From contig CM028888.1 of the NCBI GenBank assembly GCA_016801885.1, positions 13,067,170 through 13,131,169 of the forward strand: a stretch of DNA of 64,000 nt, in the 5' to 3' direction. Origin of the DNA: Toxotes chatareus (lineage: Eukaryota > Chordata > Actinopteri > Toxotidae). The stretch's first letter is position 1; each line of letters begins with the position of its first letter. A model generated the notes under the pieces. That model was given only the letters and a program-made list of their open reading frames with translations, ran no database searches and was not told the origin of the DNA. A program made the position numbers and the translations under genes. Shown in pieces: positions 38,401 through 53,400 of this stretch.

Positions 38401-41400
38401 CTGGTAACTTGTGCTCTGAAACATAAGTCAGAGTCCAGGCAAGTTTCTTTTAACATGTAGCTTTACATTTTTCTAACTGAAGACAGACTACTGCATTATC
38501 ACCATCAGGCGTGTTAGGTCAAGCCATACTTCCTCATTAGAATCCCATTAGGACACGCAGTTGGTTTTTTAGGGGCACCAACATTCCACTCACAGTCACA
38601 ACTAGACCACCAATCCAACAAAGGTCATTGCTTGTGATTTACTGGTTTCACACAACGCCTCCCAGGAGCACCATAACATTCAGCATTAAATTACTCATCC
38701 TGAGTGATGGTGTTTAACTGGGGGATAGCACCACCTAGACCAAGGAAACTTGGCTGAAAGATGAAAGAAGTGAACTGTAGCTACATAATTTAAAAATCAG
38801 ATGAGCATGCACCATTGTGCAGCTGCAAACTCTATTACCACTCTTTTATCTTTAGTTCAAAAAAGGGGATATAAATCATTGTCATCATCTGTTATTCTGT
38901 GACTAAAAATAAACATGTAACATTTTGGAGGAAAAAAAAAAAGTTTTACCATGTGTTAGGAGACATGAAGCAGGACCTGCTATATTCTATATATTGTATA
39001 TACAGTAGATTTACACAAGCCATTCCTTTCTTAAGTCCCAGAGAGAGATGATTTGGTAAACGTTATTCTACGAATTCCCATGTCACCTTGTTGGTAATCT
39101 TGCATCTATTCTAATTTACCTTTGAGACTGTTAATGTAATTGTATTAACTTTTATGGAGAAGAAACAATTAGTCGATTAAGCAATTAGTTATTGGACAGA
39201 AAATGAATCTGCAACTACCAATCATGTTTGTCATTTTTCAAACAAAAATGTCATGTTTATGCTTCACATGAAAAGGACAGCGGCTATAAAAGAATATCTG
39301 CACCTTTACCACTGCTAAATTTCTATTTTTTAAATCTATTTAAGTGTAGGAAATCCTTGCAAAAAAATCATGTTTACTCAGTTACTTACTTTGGGTCATT
39401 TATTAACCTTACCTCTCCCCAAAACAAAGTTTATACCTCAAAGTGAAGGAGCTGGACATAAAAGTAGGGCTAGCTGTCTGCAGGACTTGTTTAGCCAGTG
39501 AGTAATACCCACTGAAGCCTGGCCTATATTGAATGAGATGGCTGTGGGGCAACAAATCCCTGCAGGCCTTCACTGCATTATCCAACTTTTCTGGACCCAT
39601 GCCCCAGCCGTGAGTGAATTAGCTGCAGCAATTGAGTTATTGCTGCCTCCAATTTGTACACAGCGTATTGAACGGCTGTTGCAGCCATGTCCTCATTGCT
39701 TGTCGAGCATTCTTCCTTGGGCCAACTGGGCACAGAAGCCCGGCCCGTGTTTCAGCTCTATATCAAACCAGCCAAAAGGAATTATGCTATGTTGACATAT
39801 GGTCCAACAGAACATGCAACATAATCTTTGACAGCCATGACAAGAGATAACTTGAATATTTTTTGATATTATATAGTATTAGGTTTCACTTGTTGTAACA
39901 GTTACAGTTACAACCTCTGGAAAGTGTGTTATATTGAATAAAACATAATTAGGGCCGCAACTAATCATGGACTTTTGGTCCACGAAATGTCAGAAAATTT
40001 ATTTTAAAAAAATCTATTCCAAATGCAAAAGTTGACTTAATGAAAGATATTCACATTCACATTAATATTCACATTATCAAAATATTTTCCAGTTAATTTT
40101 CTTACAATCGACTCGTCAGTTAATCGTTGCAGCTGTAAAATTTGTTAGTGTCCTGAAAAACAGAAAAAACAAGAGAGAAACCTGTTTATTTTAAATGTTA
40201 GCTACACCTGAACATCTTCCCAAATAATGTTTCTTCACCTCCAGTTTAACACAAACTAAAATGTAAATGTCAGAGATAAAAAGAAATTAAAAAAAAGGTT
40301 GTTTCTGTGTTAATGTCAACCCGCTCTCTTCTTGAAAAGCAGAGATGCATGGTTCCTCCAGCACACTTTACACATGGGTCTTGATCTCCTCTGCCAAGGA
40401 CCTCAAATGTAAGCAATGATTCTATTTACCTCATTGGGGGCCTCTAACAGGCATAAATATTTGCTCACTACTAAACCAGTGACTCATGACATTTGAAAGG
40501 GCTTTTAATGTGCAGCCCTCCTGTACACTAAACATGACTTAAAAGGATGAGCACACCACCGCCTCACTCCATTATTAGTGTTAAAATACACAACAGGTGG
40601 GTAGTTAGGCAGACTGGATGCATCTCCCTGTGATGTGTTGCTGCTGCTGCTGAAAGAAAGAAGAACGGGGATCAAGTGCTATCAGGAAAATAAACAGCAG
40701 GGTAAAAACGTATAGTTAGACATTGAAGAATATTACTAAAGTAAAGACTTCAGAGAAGGAGTTTTAAACTGTGGGGCAAAGAATCTTTAAAAAAAGAAAG
40801 GTTGACAAAGAATATTTAGTATTTGCAGAAAATCCAAAAAGTAGACAAAATAACTCACTTGCAGGAGAGCTGATTTACACCATCTATGAAGTAACAGTCG
40901 CCGCCATTCACACAGTAGGACTTCTCTGTGTCGTTGCATCTTCTGGTGTGGCCTGAGCCTGGAGATAGCGTTGTGGTTACTGAGAAAGAACAGAGAAGAA
41001 GAAGAAAAAACAAAAACATTATCACCAACTTTAATTATCTTAATCTGAATTCATCTTATTTTGTTTACATTTTACTCTCTTAATAGCCCCAGCAAGCTGA
41101 ATTTGAATACAAATAATAAAATCTGGAGTCAAAATAAAGAGACATCATGATACTTGGTCACGCACTAGGAGTTTCATTTAATATGAACTTGGTGTCATTT
41201 TTATCGGTATGATAGTTTTATATCTCCACCAGTATTCTCGGCTTTATTCATATTATACACTTGTATTTCCATGAGGACTCTTAGTTTTCCATCCACAAAT
41301 GTAATTGTGTCTCTAAGCAGTGTTGACACTATCTCAAGAAGTTCTATGAGCAAAGATAAATATTTCCCTGACATAGCGTAGGAGTTGTTTATGCGTTGAC

Positions 41401-44400
41401 TCAGGTCCTTGGAATGGCCTAAAATGTCATGTATCTGCACTTAATCCCCCCGACTGAATAGATATAATATGTTTGGGATGAAGTCTGCTTATCAGGACGA
41501 AAGCAGGGACGTTTGAAGGAAGGGGAGTGCTGAGAAAGGCGCACAGCGGCAGGATTGGGCTTGAGGAGGGAGGAGCGTGCCTCGCATGTCGGATGTTGAC
41601 ACGTGATAGCGACTGTTATACCTGCTGTCAGGTGCTATTAGCACCTTAACAGAATGTGACAGTTTGTTGGTAGGAGAACAGAAGTTTCAAATTGGAAGCC
41701 CTTTACACAATGTTGTGACAAGAAACTGCACTAGGATTTTATTCAGCTGGGCCACCAGCTCTGGCATACTGTGTAGCAGTACACGGTTTCATAACTCCCA
41801 TTTGTTGCTGAAGAAGTCGGCTCCACTCTCTCCTCTAGCTGGAGAAGTGTGTTCTGCCTCATTCAGAAGCACATCACGGGTTTAGCTAAAACAACAGAGG
41901 TTAATTCCCATGTTAGTTAGTATAACAAAGCAAACGGATGACATCAGTCTGCGCTTCACTTGCCATGAACATGAATAAGTCAGCACTTTACAAATTCCAA
42001 ACACAGCATTATGACTGAAACTAGAAATGGTGTGTTATGTTTTAGCAAGTATCATGTATTCCCAAAATAGGATGTCTGGGGAAAAACAAAACAAAACACA
42101 GTATTACTTTATGACTACAAACATGCAGTCCAGATAGGTCACTGGATATAAATATGTTCCCCCAATCTTCATTTCAGCCTTACGCTAAGCTTGTATTCAG
42201 GTGGTTCTCGTGCTCTGGCAGACATAAAAATTTACGAATGTTACAAATTACGAACATCCACCCAGAACAAGGCACAGCATAAATCTACAGCTGGTTTCGT
42301 CTGATGAGATGTGCTGATATGAGTAATATTTACAACTGACAGGGTGATGTAAAACAGCATACTGTTATTTAGATTTAAATCATAAGCTGTCATGTTATTG
42401 TTCTGACAGAGTACCTCAAAAGAAATCCAAGCAAGCGGTGCAGCACCTATCTGCTGTCACCTCAAAATTTTCCAGAGATATTTCCAAGTTTACCAGTTAA
42501 TCAGAACTACCTCATTGTCACACCTGACCTCTCACTTGGACTGCCGGCATGTAAAACAGCTCGTAAAAGATCAGACAGAGCTGTCAGGAAGAAGAAAAAC
42601 CTCCTCAAGCTCAAAATAGAAACCTTGTGCATGTCTTCAGATGTGAGACACGCAAAAAAAACAAAAAAAACAAAAGGCGGCAATGAACAAGCTGTGTGAA
42701 CCTCTATCTGCGGCGGCCGCCTATACCAGAATACACTAGTGGAAGGGAGGGGAACGTCCTGGACAGCTCATCAGTCCTCCGCAGGGCGGGTTAACACACA
42801 GACAATCATACTCACACATAATCTCCAGTCCACCTGGCTTACATGTGGGTGGACTGTTGGTGGAAAACAGACGACCCGGAGAAAACCCACACAAGGAGGT
42901 GGAGAACATGTAAACTTCACACAGAAAAAGGATCAAGGCTGATATTTGAACCCTGGTCCTGTTCTGCTGTCAAAGTTTATAAGGCTACTGCTGGTTATAC
43001 CAAACCATTGCATACTCACATTTTTCCCCTCATTCTCATTGGTTTCAGTAAAAAAGATAATGTGCATATTCCTTTTGAGAATATGATCATGACCCCAAAT
43101 TAGAGTATCACAAAACCTCATAATGAAACTCTGATACTTCACTGTCATTGCATAAGTGCGATATGACCCAATGCTTATGCTATTTGAACTCCAGATATAT
43201 TCTAATTGACCACAACCTACTTTTGTCTATTTTAAGGTCACATACTCCTTTTTTAGACTAAAGCTCTGTGGGCATAGATCTCTATATTAACATTTCTGTG
43301 ATTTATTAAACATTCAGCAGGCCACCAACTGCACTCTCTTGACCATATTTGCATGAAAGTTGGGTTTAAAACGATCTGGAACAACATTAAGGTACAATAC
43401 TTTCAATGAGAGAAATACCTTTTCTTTAAAATTATTTTTTGAGTAGGACATGTTGAGTAGGACCTCAATTTGTTTGGTATAGGCGGAGCTGAGTGATAAG
43501 ACATTTTAAAATTCATTTATTGTGATATTTTATAAACTGTGCTCAACAAAAGTGATTTTTAATTTAAAGTATCTGAAACGAGGTCAAATGAATCATTTCC
43601 CTATCAATGACCATAAAGAAGGACTTAAATCTTTACTTGGGTAATGAAATGTTGGTCTGCACATCAGATTATTAACTACAGTTTGTGAAGAACCACAGAG
43701 CCACAGACTTGGTTTTAGGCCCATGCAGCTGTAGCACCAGTTTTGTCTTGCCATCCAGCTGAACACTTGCAGGTGGAGAGCCCACACATTCTCTCAACAG
43801 ACAAGGTCCATTTGCCTAAACAACAAACACCACCTGCCTGTATTCAAAAGCTTCTAGGAAGAGCAAAAACACATTCCTCTGGACATTATTTTAAGCCCAA
43901 TGCAGTAAAAAACGTTTTTTTTTTTTTTTTTTTTTTTAAGTGAGTTTTCCTTGGACAGCTCACTGACAATGCACTCGGAGTCTCACACACTGACAGTATG
44001 GATCTTTCAAGGACAGAATATTTTCGAAGTATCTGTTCCCATTCATTTGCTAATCTTCTCAACTGACACCTTGAAAAAGATTCAGAAACACTTCAAACAA
44101 TATCAAAACAATGAATGTATTCCATTGGGGCTTAAAAGTCAGACTGGCAGTCAGTCCTTGAAGGGTCTGAATAACAGTTCAGATCATTTGGCTTTAAAAA
44201 ATACGCAGAAGAATTTTAAATAGACATTTTTATGTATAACTTTCTTTTTTTATAACTTTGAGAAAACGGTCACAAGTCATCACAGATATGAGGTGTCACA
44301 CAGATGTGGACATGCCCCAAACCTTTCAAAAAAAAGAGATTTTTTTTCCTCCCAAAATCAGTTACGTGAAGCAACAGTCAAATAACTGCTGTAACTAGCT

Positions 44401-47400
44401 ATCAGTGGCTTCAAAGATGGCGTGTATCTCAATACTAACAAAAACAATCCATTTGGGAACATTTATTGGCCTGCATTCATCGACTGACATCCAATCTATG
44501 ACACTGCACAGTTAAGTGTCCCAATTTTCTTCTCCTCTCCTCCCTCCTTTCTCTGTGTCCTCCAATTACTCCCCCACAGCAGGCACGCTGTTGTAACACA
44601 GAGGAGGGAAGAAAAGTTCTGGTTTCAGAACGTCTTGTACGAACTTAGTTTAAGTCCTTGTCCCTTAGCTTAGAAATGCTTAATTATAAAGGATATTTAC
44701 AATTACAACAAAGTCTTGTAATACAAGTTGCTGGACATGACAGCTTACAGGGCCTAGACAGAGTAAAACTGTAATATGTAGCGTGAACATAATTTAATTA
44801 AAAATATCTATCTTAAAAACTGATGATTATTTTCATGGTTGGAGTCTGGGTAATGTGGGCAGCCTATGTAAGAAAACCTTTAGTGCATGTTAGACACACA
44901 AACTGAAACAATTCTGATTATTATGTCAAGTTTAAAGTTTGAAATATGGCTTCTTTGATTCAAACAGCCGGAGGCCAAAGCGAGGGAACTGCAACTAAAC
45001 CGATGCACTGGGCATCTATAAATCACACATGTGCACCCACTTCACGTTTTACAATAAACTTGACAAAAGAATGTAAAAACCTGCTGAATCGCAATAAAAT
45101 ATCCGGGCAGGACCCTGCGATGTCACGGACTTTCTGTACGAGAGTCTGCCGATGCTTCTCATCTTCATCTGCAGCCAGTGGTTAGTGTCAAGCTGAATGC
45201 CTATTTGCTCATAACAAATACTGTAACTGGAAACTGTATCTGTTGTTATGAACAACATAGGTCAAGATGAACTTAAGTGCATGGGTCAGCAGGAAATTTC
45301 AAAAACGTATGGTTATATTTTACTTCAGTAACTTCTGACGCTGGCATGTCAGTGCTTCTGGAACATGTTTCTATTAACATAATGAGTAAAACTCAAACTG
45401 TGGCCTGAGTTATACACTGAAAAAGTCAAAATTGTCATTTGTTAACTTTTAACCAAATCTTTCCCTAACCTCAACCAAAGTGCCTTTGCTGCCCTTAACA
45501 TAACCAAATGAGGGAGTCAGGATGTGAACCACAGCCTCTGGTGTCAATGTTCTGCACTGTGTATGCATATCGTACAACGTGACTACCTCCCTCGTGTGCA
45601 GTGCATTAATGTAATACTTCCTACCATAGAAAAATGTTTTCCAGGGAACATAATCCTGTCAGCATTTTCCTGCAAATGATGGGAAAACAAATAAGTTGCA
45701 TATAACAATATTTTTTTTTATCTGATAGGGTGGGATTATGGCATTTATGGGGATTTCAAATCAATGTGGTTTATATGGGGGGTCAAGATATCACTTAAAA
45801 GTAATAAAAACTGAGATTCAAGAGTTGTCCATTTCTAATTGGATTGTGCACCATCCAAGTGCCAAGGATTGGGTATATATGATGCAAATGTTCAAATGTC
45901 AGTATTACTGTGTAATGAATGTGAAGGCCATATACTGACCTACATACCTAACTGGTGCATTTTAACTAGTCGTGAATACTTTTCATTCAATAAAGGAGCT
46001 ACATACAAATACTCTCTCATTTTCTCTTCCCTTTGATAGTTTGACATAAAAAGACCTGAGTTTCACGATGTTCACAATCTAGGACAAACAGCAGGTTTTA
46101 AGAGACCCACAGAGTTCCTTTTCGTCCCTCTCACTTCAGTCTAACTGCACTTTAGCGTGTCAAACCAGAAAATTAAAAGAGTGATGGAACCACCACAGAA
46201 ACCGCTGGTAGCAGTTCGCCCACTTATTGGAAACCCCATACAAGGAGAGGTACATTGAGACCCTGTCCCAGTGATGAAACAAGAACAGTGTTTTCTTTCT
46301 GAGGTGATCTGGTTCAGCCAATACAGTGTTTACTCAGGCTGCACCACATGTTTACTCAAGATTAAAACTGATGACAAGGCCTAAAAATTTATCGACATGG
46401 TTAGAGATACACATACAAACAACAGAGCAGCATCTCATTTAGGCATGTGTGATGTGGGTACAAAATGATATTTAAACTGTTGTACTAGTGCGGTTGTAAA
46501 ACGGCTAAGATAACTTGTTGATACTTGTTGTTTTCAACATGTAGCATTGGTTGGATGATCAGCTACAAAGAAACTTTTGAGCTTTATATTTGATTTTTTA
46601 AATGTTGTTTGTCAGTGAAGGTTACGTACATAACCGGTGGCTGTGATGTTTGAAAGAATCATACATGTACATACTGTACATGTCTTTTCACAATCTGGGT
46701 TTGACTGAATGTGGTCTGCGTCAGTTGAGAAGGTTTATATTGCTCTGTGGATAATGTTTTTTTTTTTTTTTTTTTAGATTCTTTCAATGCCATTGCATTT
46801 CTTTAAAATACTTAATCGCATTAGCTTTGAACCACATTCTTTTTTAAATCAGTCAACTGTTAAATCTCTCCACACAATACTGTGCAAATATATACAGTAA
46901 GGGAGGGTAATTGATAAGTTTTATGTGTCACTCTGCTTTTGTATTATACTGTATTGTACTGTTTTATCCAAGCAAGTTATTGTATGTGAATAGTGCTGAC
47001 TGTCTGAATGGATGATCTGAAGAGGACTTGTAATCATGTAGTGAGGCTGCTGTGAACAGCCCACAACAATTTCTGCTGACAGTTGGTATAATAACATGTG
47101 TAGTGAATGCTGTACGTGTTCATCCTTGCCATGTAGAGCAGCTGTTCAGCCGGGTCACAGAGACAGTTTTTTTGCATTGGTCTAATAAAGAATAACCCTT
47201 TGAAAGCACATTGCACTGTCATGTATCAGTAATATATGTTCGTTTCATTGCATGTAGAAAAAGCCAAAGTGAAATTCAGACAGCTTATCTTAGAAAACCA
47301 ATCAAGACGCATGTTCTGTCACCTGAGAGCTCCTCTATTCCACCTGCTCCAATTTAGCCCTGTCAGCTGAAGGATTGTTTTCTCTATATAGTGTTTGAAG

Positions 47401-50400
47401 TGATAATTAATGGAAGGAAAACATTTGCTGGCACTATTAACAAAAATAACTTTGTCTTATTTGGAAATTTACAGTTTTGACTCCACTTTTGTGTGTGTGT
47501 GTTTTTTTTTTTTTTTATTGGTTGTCATCATCTGTCATCAGTGTCAGCACTTTTATCTGCATCTATCCCCAAGAGGTAAGACGGTAATGGTGAGGCTAAA
47601 AATGGTTGATAAAAGAGAAACCTTTCTTCTCACTTTGCATTAAATCAGTGGCAACGGATTCAAGTCATGGTCAAAAATGACATCAAACTCCATTAATTGA
47701 AATCTTTATGTGTAACAGAGAATGCTTAAATACCTAAGTCTAAATGACTCAACTTCCATCAATTTGTTCTGGTGCATTTCTTCGCTTTGCCATATGGTGT
47801 TGTCTGTCTGCAGTCACGCTGCACAATCCCCCTACCTCACAAAGGGGACCAGAGTTCAGGTGTATTTGTCAAGGTTGACTCTGCCTTCCTGGCTGGATGT
47901 TGGAGACAAATTCCTTTAAACTAAGGAGGAGATCAGCTGCTCTCCCAAACAGAGTTAGGGGCAGAGTTCGTTTATATCTTGCACTTGTGTGGCCAAGGTT
48001 TAGTTAAGTTTGCTTGGTTTTTTAACCTCAGGTTTCAACTTTCCTTGGTCCTGTAGCCCAGGGGCTGAATCTGAGTTGGACTTGAAGAGAGGTTCCCTCT
48101 GGGTTAGTGAGAGCCACAGTGTTTAGCCATCAGCCCTTGCCACTGACTTTGATTAATCCTTCATGGCCCAAGAACTGAAAAGAAAAGCTGGGGGTGCAAG
48201 CAGGACCATCTGGAAACCTTCATAAACATGCCTGTCTTTCCACGCTCTCCAAAGGATTCTAGGAAAATCGTAAAAATGAAAAGAGAGGTCCCTATTGCAC
48301 AGTTTTTTCCTCTCGAGGCACCCTGTGCATATGCAGCAAACAAAAAAAAAGCGCTCACAGCCCAGCCTGAAACGCCAAATTGTGTAATGATATACATTTT
48401 CAATTGGCCTGTCTGTGGCGCAGAGTTATACACATGTCCCCCTAATTTATGACAAATGTTGATAATTTACTTCAGCTTGGCTTAATCTTTTTCACTTCTC
48501 CACTGCAATTGAACAGAGGGCCATCTCAAAACACAAGACAGAATCAGATTCTGTGCAGGGAGAAAGCCAAGGCACTTATTCAGCCAGTGGTGGATCGGTT
48601 CCATCTGGACTTTGTTACGGCTTTGTGTTTTCACTCTTAAAAGCGATGTTATCAAGATAAAAAGTATAAATTATGAAGCCTATTTGGGAGTATGTCAGTG
48701 AGCAAGAACAGTGTGCAGACCAGGTCCATCCCTGTCAGTAATACATTTCTGCAATGAAGCATGGTAGATAAAAAGACATGAAGGTCCAGAAATTTAAATT
48801 CTCATCTAACAACTTATAAGCCATGTAAATACGTAATTATGCTACAAATGTAAACTAACTTTTTATAGTGTGTGATACTTGCAAAACTCTAATGAATAAT
48901 TATATATCAAAAAGTAGTAGTTGGGTGGTAGTGTGTCAACAGGTGGCACCATACTGCAATACCGCACAGGGGCTTTAACTCCTTATTAAATCATATCATG
49001 TAAATCATCATCACAGCTCAAACAAGGAGCAAAATTAAAGTCGGGCCATAAAAATCGGATGGGAAAGTGATAAACGGCTTAAGTACAAACCCTTCAGCAG
49101 ACACATAAAGAGGCTGGTATCTGTAATAGCTCTGCCACCCAGACATGCTTTTCCACAAGTCAGTTTTATGTACCAGAAAAAAGCTCAGAGCACCCCCCCA
49201 CCTCACACCCCTCCTCCCGACTCTTGGCAGGGAATGTCTGACATGTCTCCTGTTACTGCTGGGGCCGAGATCTTTTATCTCTATACTAGAGGCCAATTCA
49301 TATTGCATGCATTCTTGCTACACTTGTGTGGACTGTATTATGTTCCTTTCTGCGATTCTTCTATGACTGTCTGTTCTAGATGGAATGAATAAATAAGATA
49401 AACAGATAAGGAAAAAGAACAAAAGACCAAATTGGGATGTGAGGTTTTTGGTTGAATGTGAAGTTGCTGACAGCTGGGTCTAATGTGGTAAAAGAGGGTG
49501 TGTAGTGAGGGTTAAGATGATGCATGCATGAGAGAAAAGGAAAGAAAAATATCCTTTATTTGTGGTGTTTAGCTTTTTGTATGGTAGGAATAGTGGCACT
49601 GAATAGTGGTATTATAGAAACTGGAACCAGAGACAAATTACATCAATAACAAAGCAATATAAATGTCTGGAGCTTGCTTAGCATATACTACAAGGAAGAT
49701 CTGCTACATGTAAAAATTTGTTCTTATATTGATGAATTGCAGACAACTTTGAAAAAAAATGTTGTTGATTAAATAATAAATGGCATACAATATGTGTTTT
49801 CATTTTCAGATTTAGAGCCTCAACATATTTTGACAGGAGCTCAAGTCCAGACAAATGTGGCAGCAAAGAAAGAGAGAAAGAAAGAAAAAGAAATACAGAA
49901 ACCCCCAGAAGCCCCTAAAAAAAAAAAAGAAGAGATAGATACAGGAGTAATACAGGGAAGAGGAGGGTTAAGAAACGAAGATTTGTTGACAGGATCTTAA
50001 GTTGGAAAATATTTCAGCCTGCCAAAGCCAACAGAAAACAAGCACGCACCTACTTCCACTCATACACTATAGGCACACCCAATCAATGGCAATATCCAGC
50101 ATCTGTGTCTCCAAGCATTTTGTACAGAGTTCAAAATGAGTGAGAGAGATTTCATGTCAAATACCCAAAGAGGAATTAAATTACTATTTACTGTAGGTAG
50201 GACGCACGAAAGGACCCATTATGAATGAGAGTGCACTTAAAGCTATTTTTCAATAGAAAATTATCCACAATTCAAACACCTTCAGTATGAAACTGGAATG
50301 TTTAGAAATGAACAAAATGGAGCCTGCCAGGAACATTAATCTACCACCCACTCTTCAGCAAGACTGCCACTGCCACAACCAGTGCGTCTTCTTTTATATT

Positions 50401-53400
50401 CTTGTCTCCTCTTACCATTTTTCAGCCACATAGCTGATATGCCTGGTCTTGCCTGCCTCAATCGTCTCAGCGCTGAAGTGAAATCAAAGAGCAGCCCAGT
50501 GCGCGATTGCACAACAGCTGCTCATGCACTGCATAGAAGTAAAGTGCGCTTAAGAAGGGCAGGGTATGGTGCGGGTGGAGAAACGGATGCTGGTATGGCA
50601 GGCACCAGTATGTGTGCAGTTGGCAACAAAGTGACACATGGTCTTTTCCGTGGCGCAGTTCCAGCCCGGGCTTTTCCCTGCTCTGTCTTTTCAGAAGCAG
50701 CTCGGGCTCAGTGTGGTGTTCCAGCTGCTGTTGCATCCTTGTTTTGAGTCTAAGGATTCTTGTAGCTTTAATTTTTTTTCCCACTCTGACTTAAGAAACT
50801 TTTGTTTACTGCACACTTGAGCTGGCATCTGTCCTAACTGGTATGTATGGCTGCTGCAGTCACAGATGAGCAGAAAAAAAAAAAAATGAGGAGGAGAAAT
50901 TTCTGCAGAAAACATTCAGCAATACTGTGAATTTACTCCTGCAAGGATGTGTGCACAGAAATAAATCATAAAAAAAAAACATTCACTTGCAAAGGATTCA
51001 AATCACTGAACCATTCTGGTAAGAAGGAAATCCACCATAGAGCAACCTGGTGCCATCTTTTGTCTAAGCTCACCCTGACCGACAGCAGCCCTGGTCATAA
51101 AAGTTGAAGAAGCAAATTTGTGACTTGAAGGTGACACATGTGAACCTGAGGGTCATGTGGAATAATCTGTGTAAATACCCTCTAGTGTTATTTCACCATG
51201 TGCCACCTGGAGTTCCTTCACATTTCCTGTTGTTGGCCTTTCACTTCTACAAAAGGAACATTCCAGTATAGAAAAGATCTTATACCAGAAGCAGCAAAAG
51301 TTGCTGGTTTGAAAAAGGCGGAAGAAAAACTGGTTCTGGTGAGCAGTAAGAACCAGCAGGGCAGGAAAAACTAAAAAGCGGTGGCTACCTATCGAAACTT
51401 AAATTTCATCAATAACCATATATTGTAATAAATGCAAACAGTGTTTTACCAGCTAATTTACTCACTTTACAAGGACAAAACGTGAAGTATAAATGTGTCT
51501 TCATTGTCCTTCATCTTCAACAGCTGGTCCTCATTTCTGAGAAAGGGCAGACTTTGCAACCTTGTGCCAGATACAGACATATACCACAGGTCCTTATTTG
51601 GGTCTTGTGCTCACAGCTACGGTAGTGGCCAGCTGCTAGGACTAAAGGTTTTCCCACTGCTATTCCCCAAAAGCCAGAAAGCACACAGTCTGCTTGTATG
51701 TGTGTGCTGCAGCACTCCTTCACTCTTATATACACACACCACCCACACTCGCTGTACGTTCTGAAAACAGGCAACGGAGCACTGCTGTTTTGTTAGGCTG
51801 CTGGCCCTCTGTATACTGAAGGATGAGTTCACCGTGAGTGTATCGGTGATTAAAGTGAGACCTGTTCCATCCGCAGTCCACACCTGCACACTCCAAAGGA
51901 AACGGCCTCCACGCCGCTGATGGTAACTCCATGCCTCCTACTCATGTAGAATCCCCAGGAAAGAACTTAGTCACCCCAACAGACATGATGTGATGAACAC
52001 ACTTGCAAAATCACCAACAAAAGGAAGAAGCATGATGGAGTAATGGGAGGTTTAGGATGAAAGACAGCTGTGGCAACCAAACTATAGTACTGCACTCCTG
52101 GAATGGTAAGTATATGTTCCCCTTGCACTCAAAGAAAACTTTAAAAAAGGCCAAAGACACTCAGGGTTGCTCATGTCCTATTCTGAAAAATGCAAAGTAA
52201 TAGGAGGAACTGGGATTTTGTTTGATGTGGGTGAACAATAGTTTACTCACAGACGTATTTTCAGTGAGCTGGCTCTGCTCGCTGGACTTCCAAGCAACTG
52301 CAAATTATTACTGACTCAGTACAAGCACGCCTTCGTGACGCATAATGCATAATAATTTTTAGGCAGTAATTTTTGCTCTTTGAAAGTATTAACAAACACT
52401 GCAGTGCTTGTTAGTTATTTGGAACGTTAAAACAGAATCCTGCACAGTCACCCACAGTTAGGGTCACCATCCGGAACAAGACCACCAGGACAGCTGAGGG
52501 GGGCCTGAAAGGGAATCTTTTATTATGCTATTAAATTAAGTCTCAGATAGGTTTTGTCCCGGGCCCTGGAAGAGTTAACAAAGCCCTGCACACAGCAAAA
52601 CCTCATGTCACCTCCTGCTCACATCACTCAGCTTTTCAAGTGTAACAGCTGCTTCCTTCCACACACACATAGCAATATCCTCACTCATTCACACTGAAGG
52701 CTTAAGTGTCCCGCATAACACAGTGAGATTACTGGATATCCTAAGAAGTGAGATGTGTTTTGATTTTCAATAACTTCGTTGTTTTTGCAAAGATTTGATT
52801 GAGTGCGGCCACTTATCGCGTTGGATCGACGGGATTAAAGCGAATTAAGAGTGCAAGCGTGCGTTGAGAAACTTTTCTAAGTCGTTTTCATTTTATATCT
52901 TTTACTCATTCTTCCCTTTAATTCTGATAATGATACGATTAAACAGCTGCCTCTTCTCCAACACATTAGCACATACATATCAAAGCCAGGAACTCATATC
53001 CTGCATAGCCGTTGTCAAAAAGCAATGAATTACTGACATATTAGGGAGCTGATTTATGTTTTATGTGTCAGTCGCCTCACGTTACTCGTCTTCTGTCAGA
53101 TTAACTTGAGGTTGTTGGATGTTGAGGGAATGCTCCCGTTGAGATGTCAGAAAACACATAAAAACGTCTAAAAACCAAAGATTCAAATCGGTCTTTACAA
53201 ACATGCCAGTCAGAGGTTGCAGAGGTTTTGCTCGGGTAAACATATAAAGTGTCATTATTTATAATTATTGCATGCAGAAATGAAAACACACATGCCCAGG
53301 CTGCAATGCTAATGAAAATATGTACACCAAGATGCCAAAAGGGCAGCATATTCATTTTCTCACTCGCTTAATATTGGTTGCTTAATATTTATCAGAAATG

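Larger units (their letters stand above)
37522..40858 (-). other. nrg2: nrg2 intron between first and second EGF exons
   Basis: Non-coding, with an AT-rich trinucleotide-like stretch at 37,735-37,810 (ACT/AAT units), an A18 run at 38,072-38,090, and two hAT-MITE-like relics (39,165-39,256 and 39,949-40,138). No gene recognised. Confidence 0.65.

Noticed and set aside
42840..42965. tRNA-like box B (complement of gatatttgaaccc) suggesting a tRNA gene
   Set aside because: There is no box A at the right spacing and no cloverleaf. The segment is part of an interspersed repeat.
50382..50747. 121-codon open frame in the large nrg2 intron
   Set aside because: No recognisable domain, no matching splice sites, and overlapping frames of similar length on the other strand. 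The local GC content is higher, which lengthens random frames.
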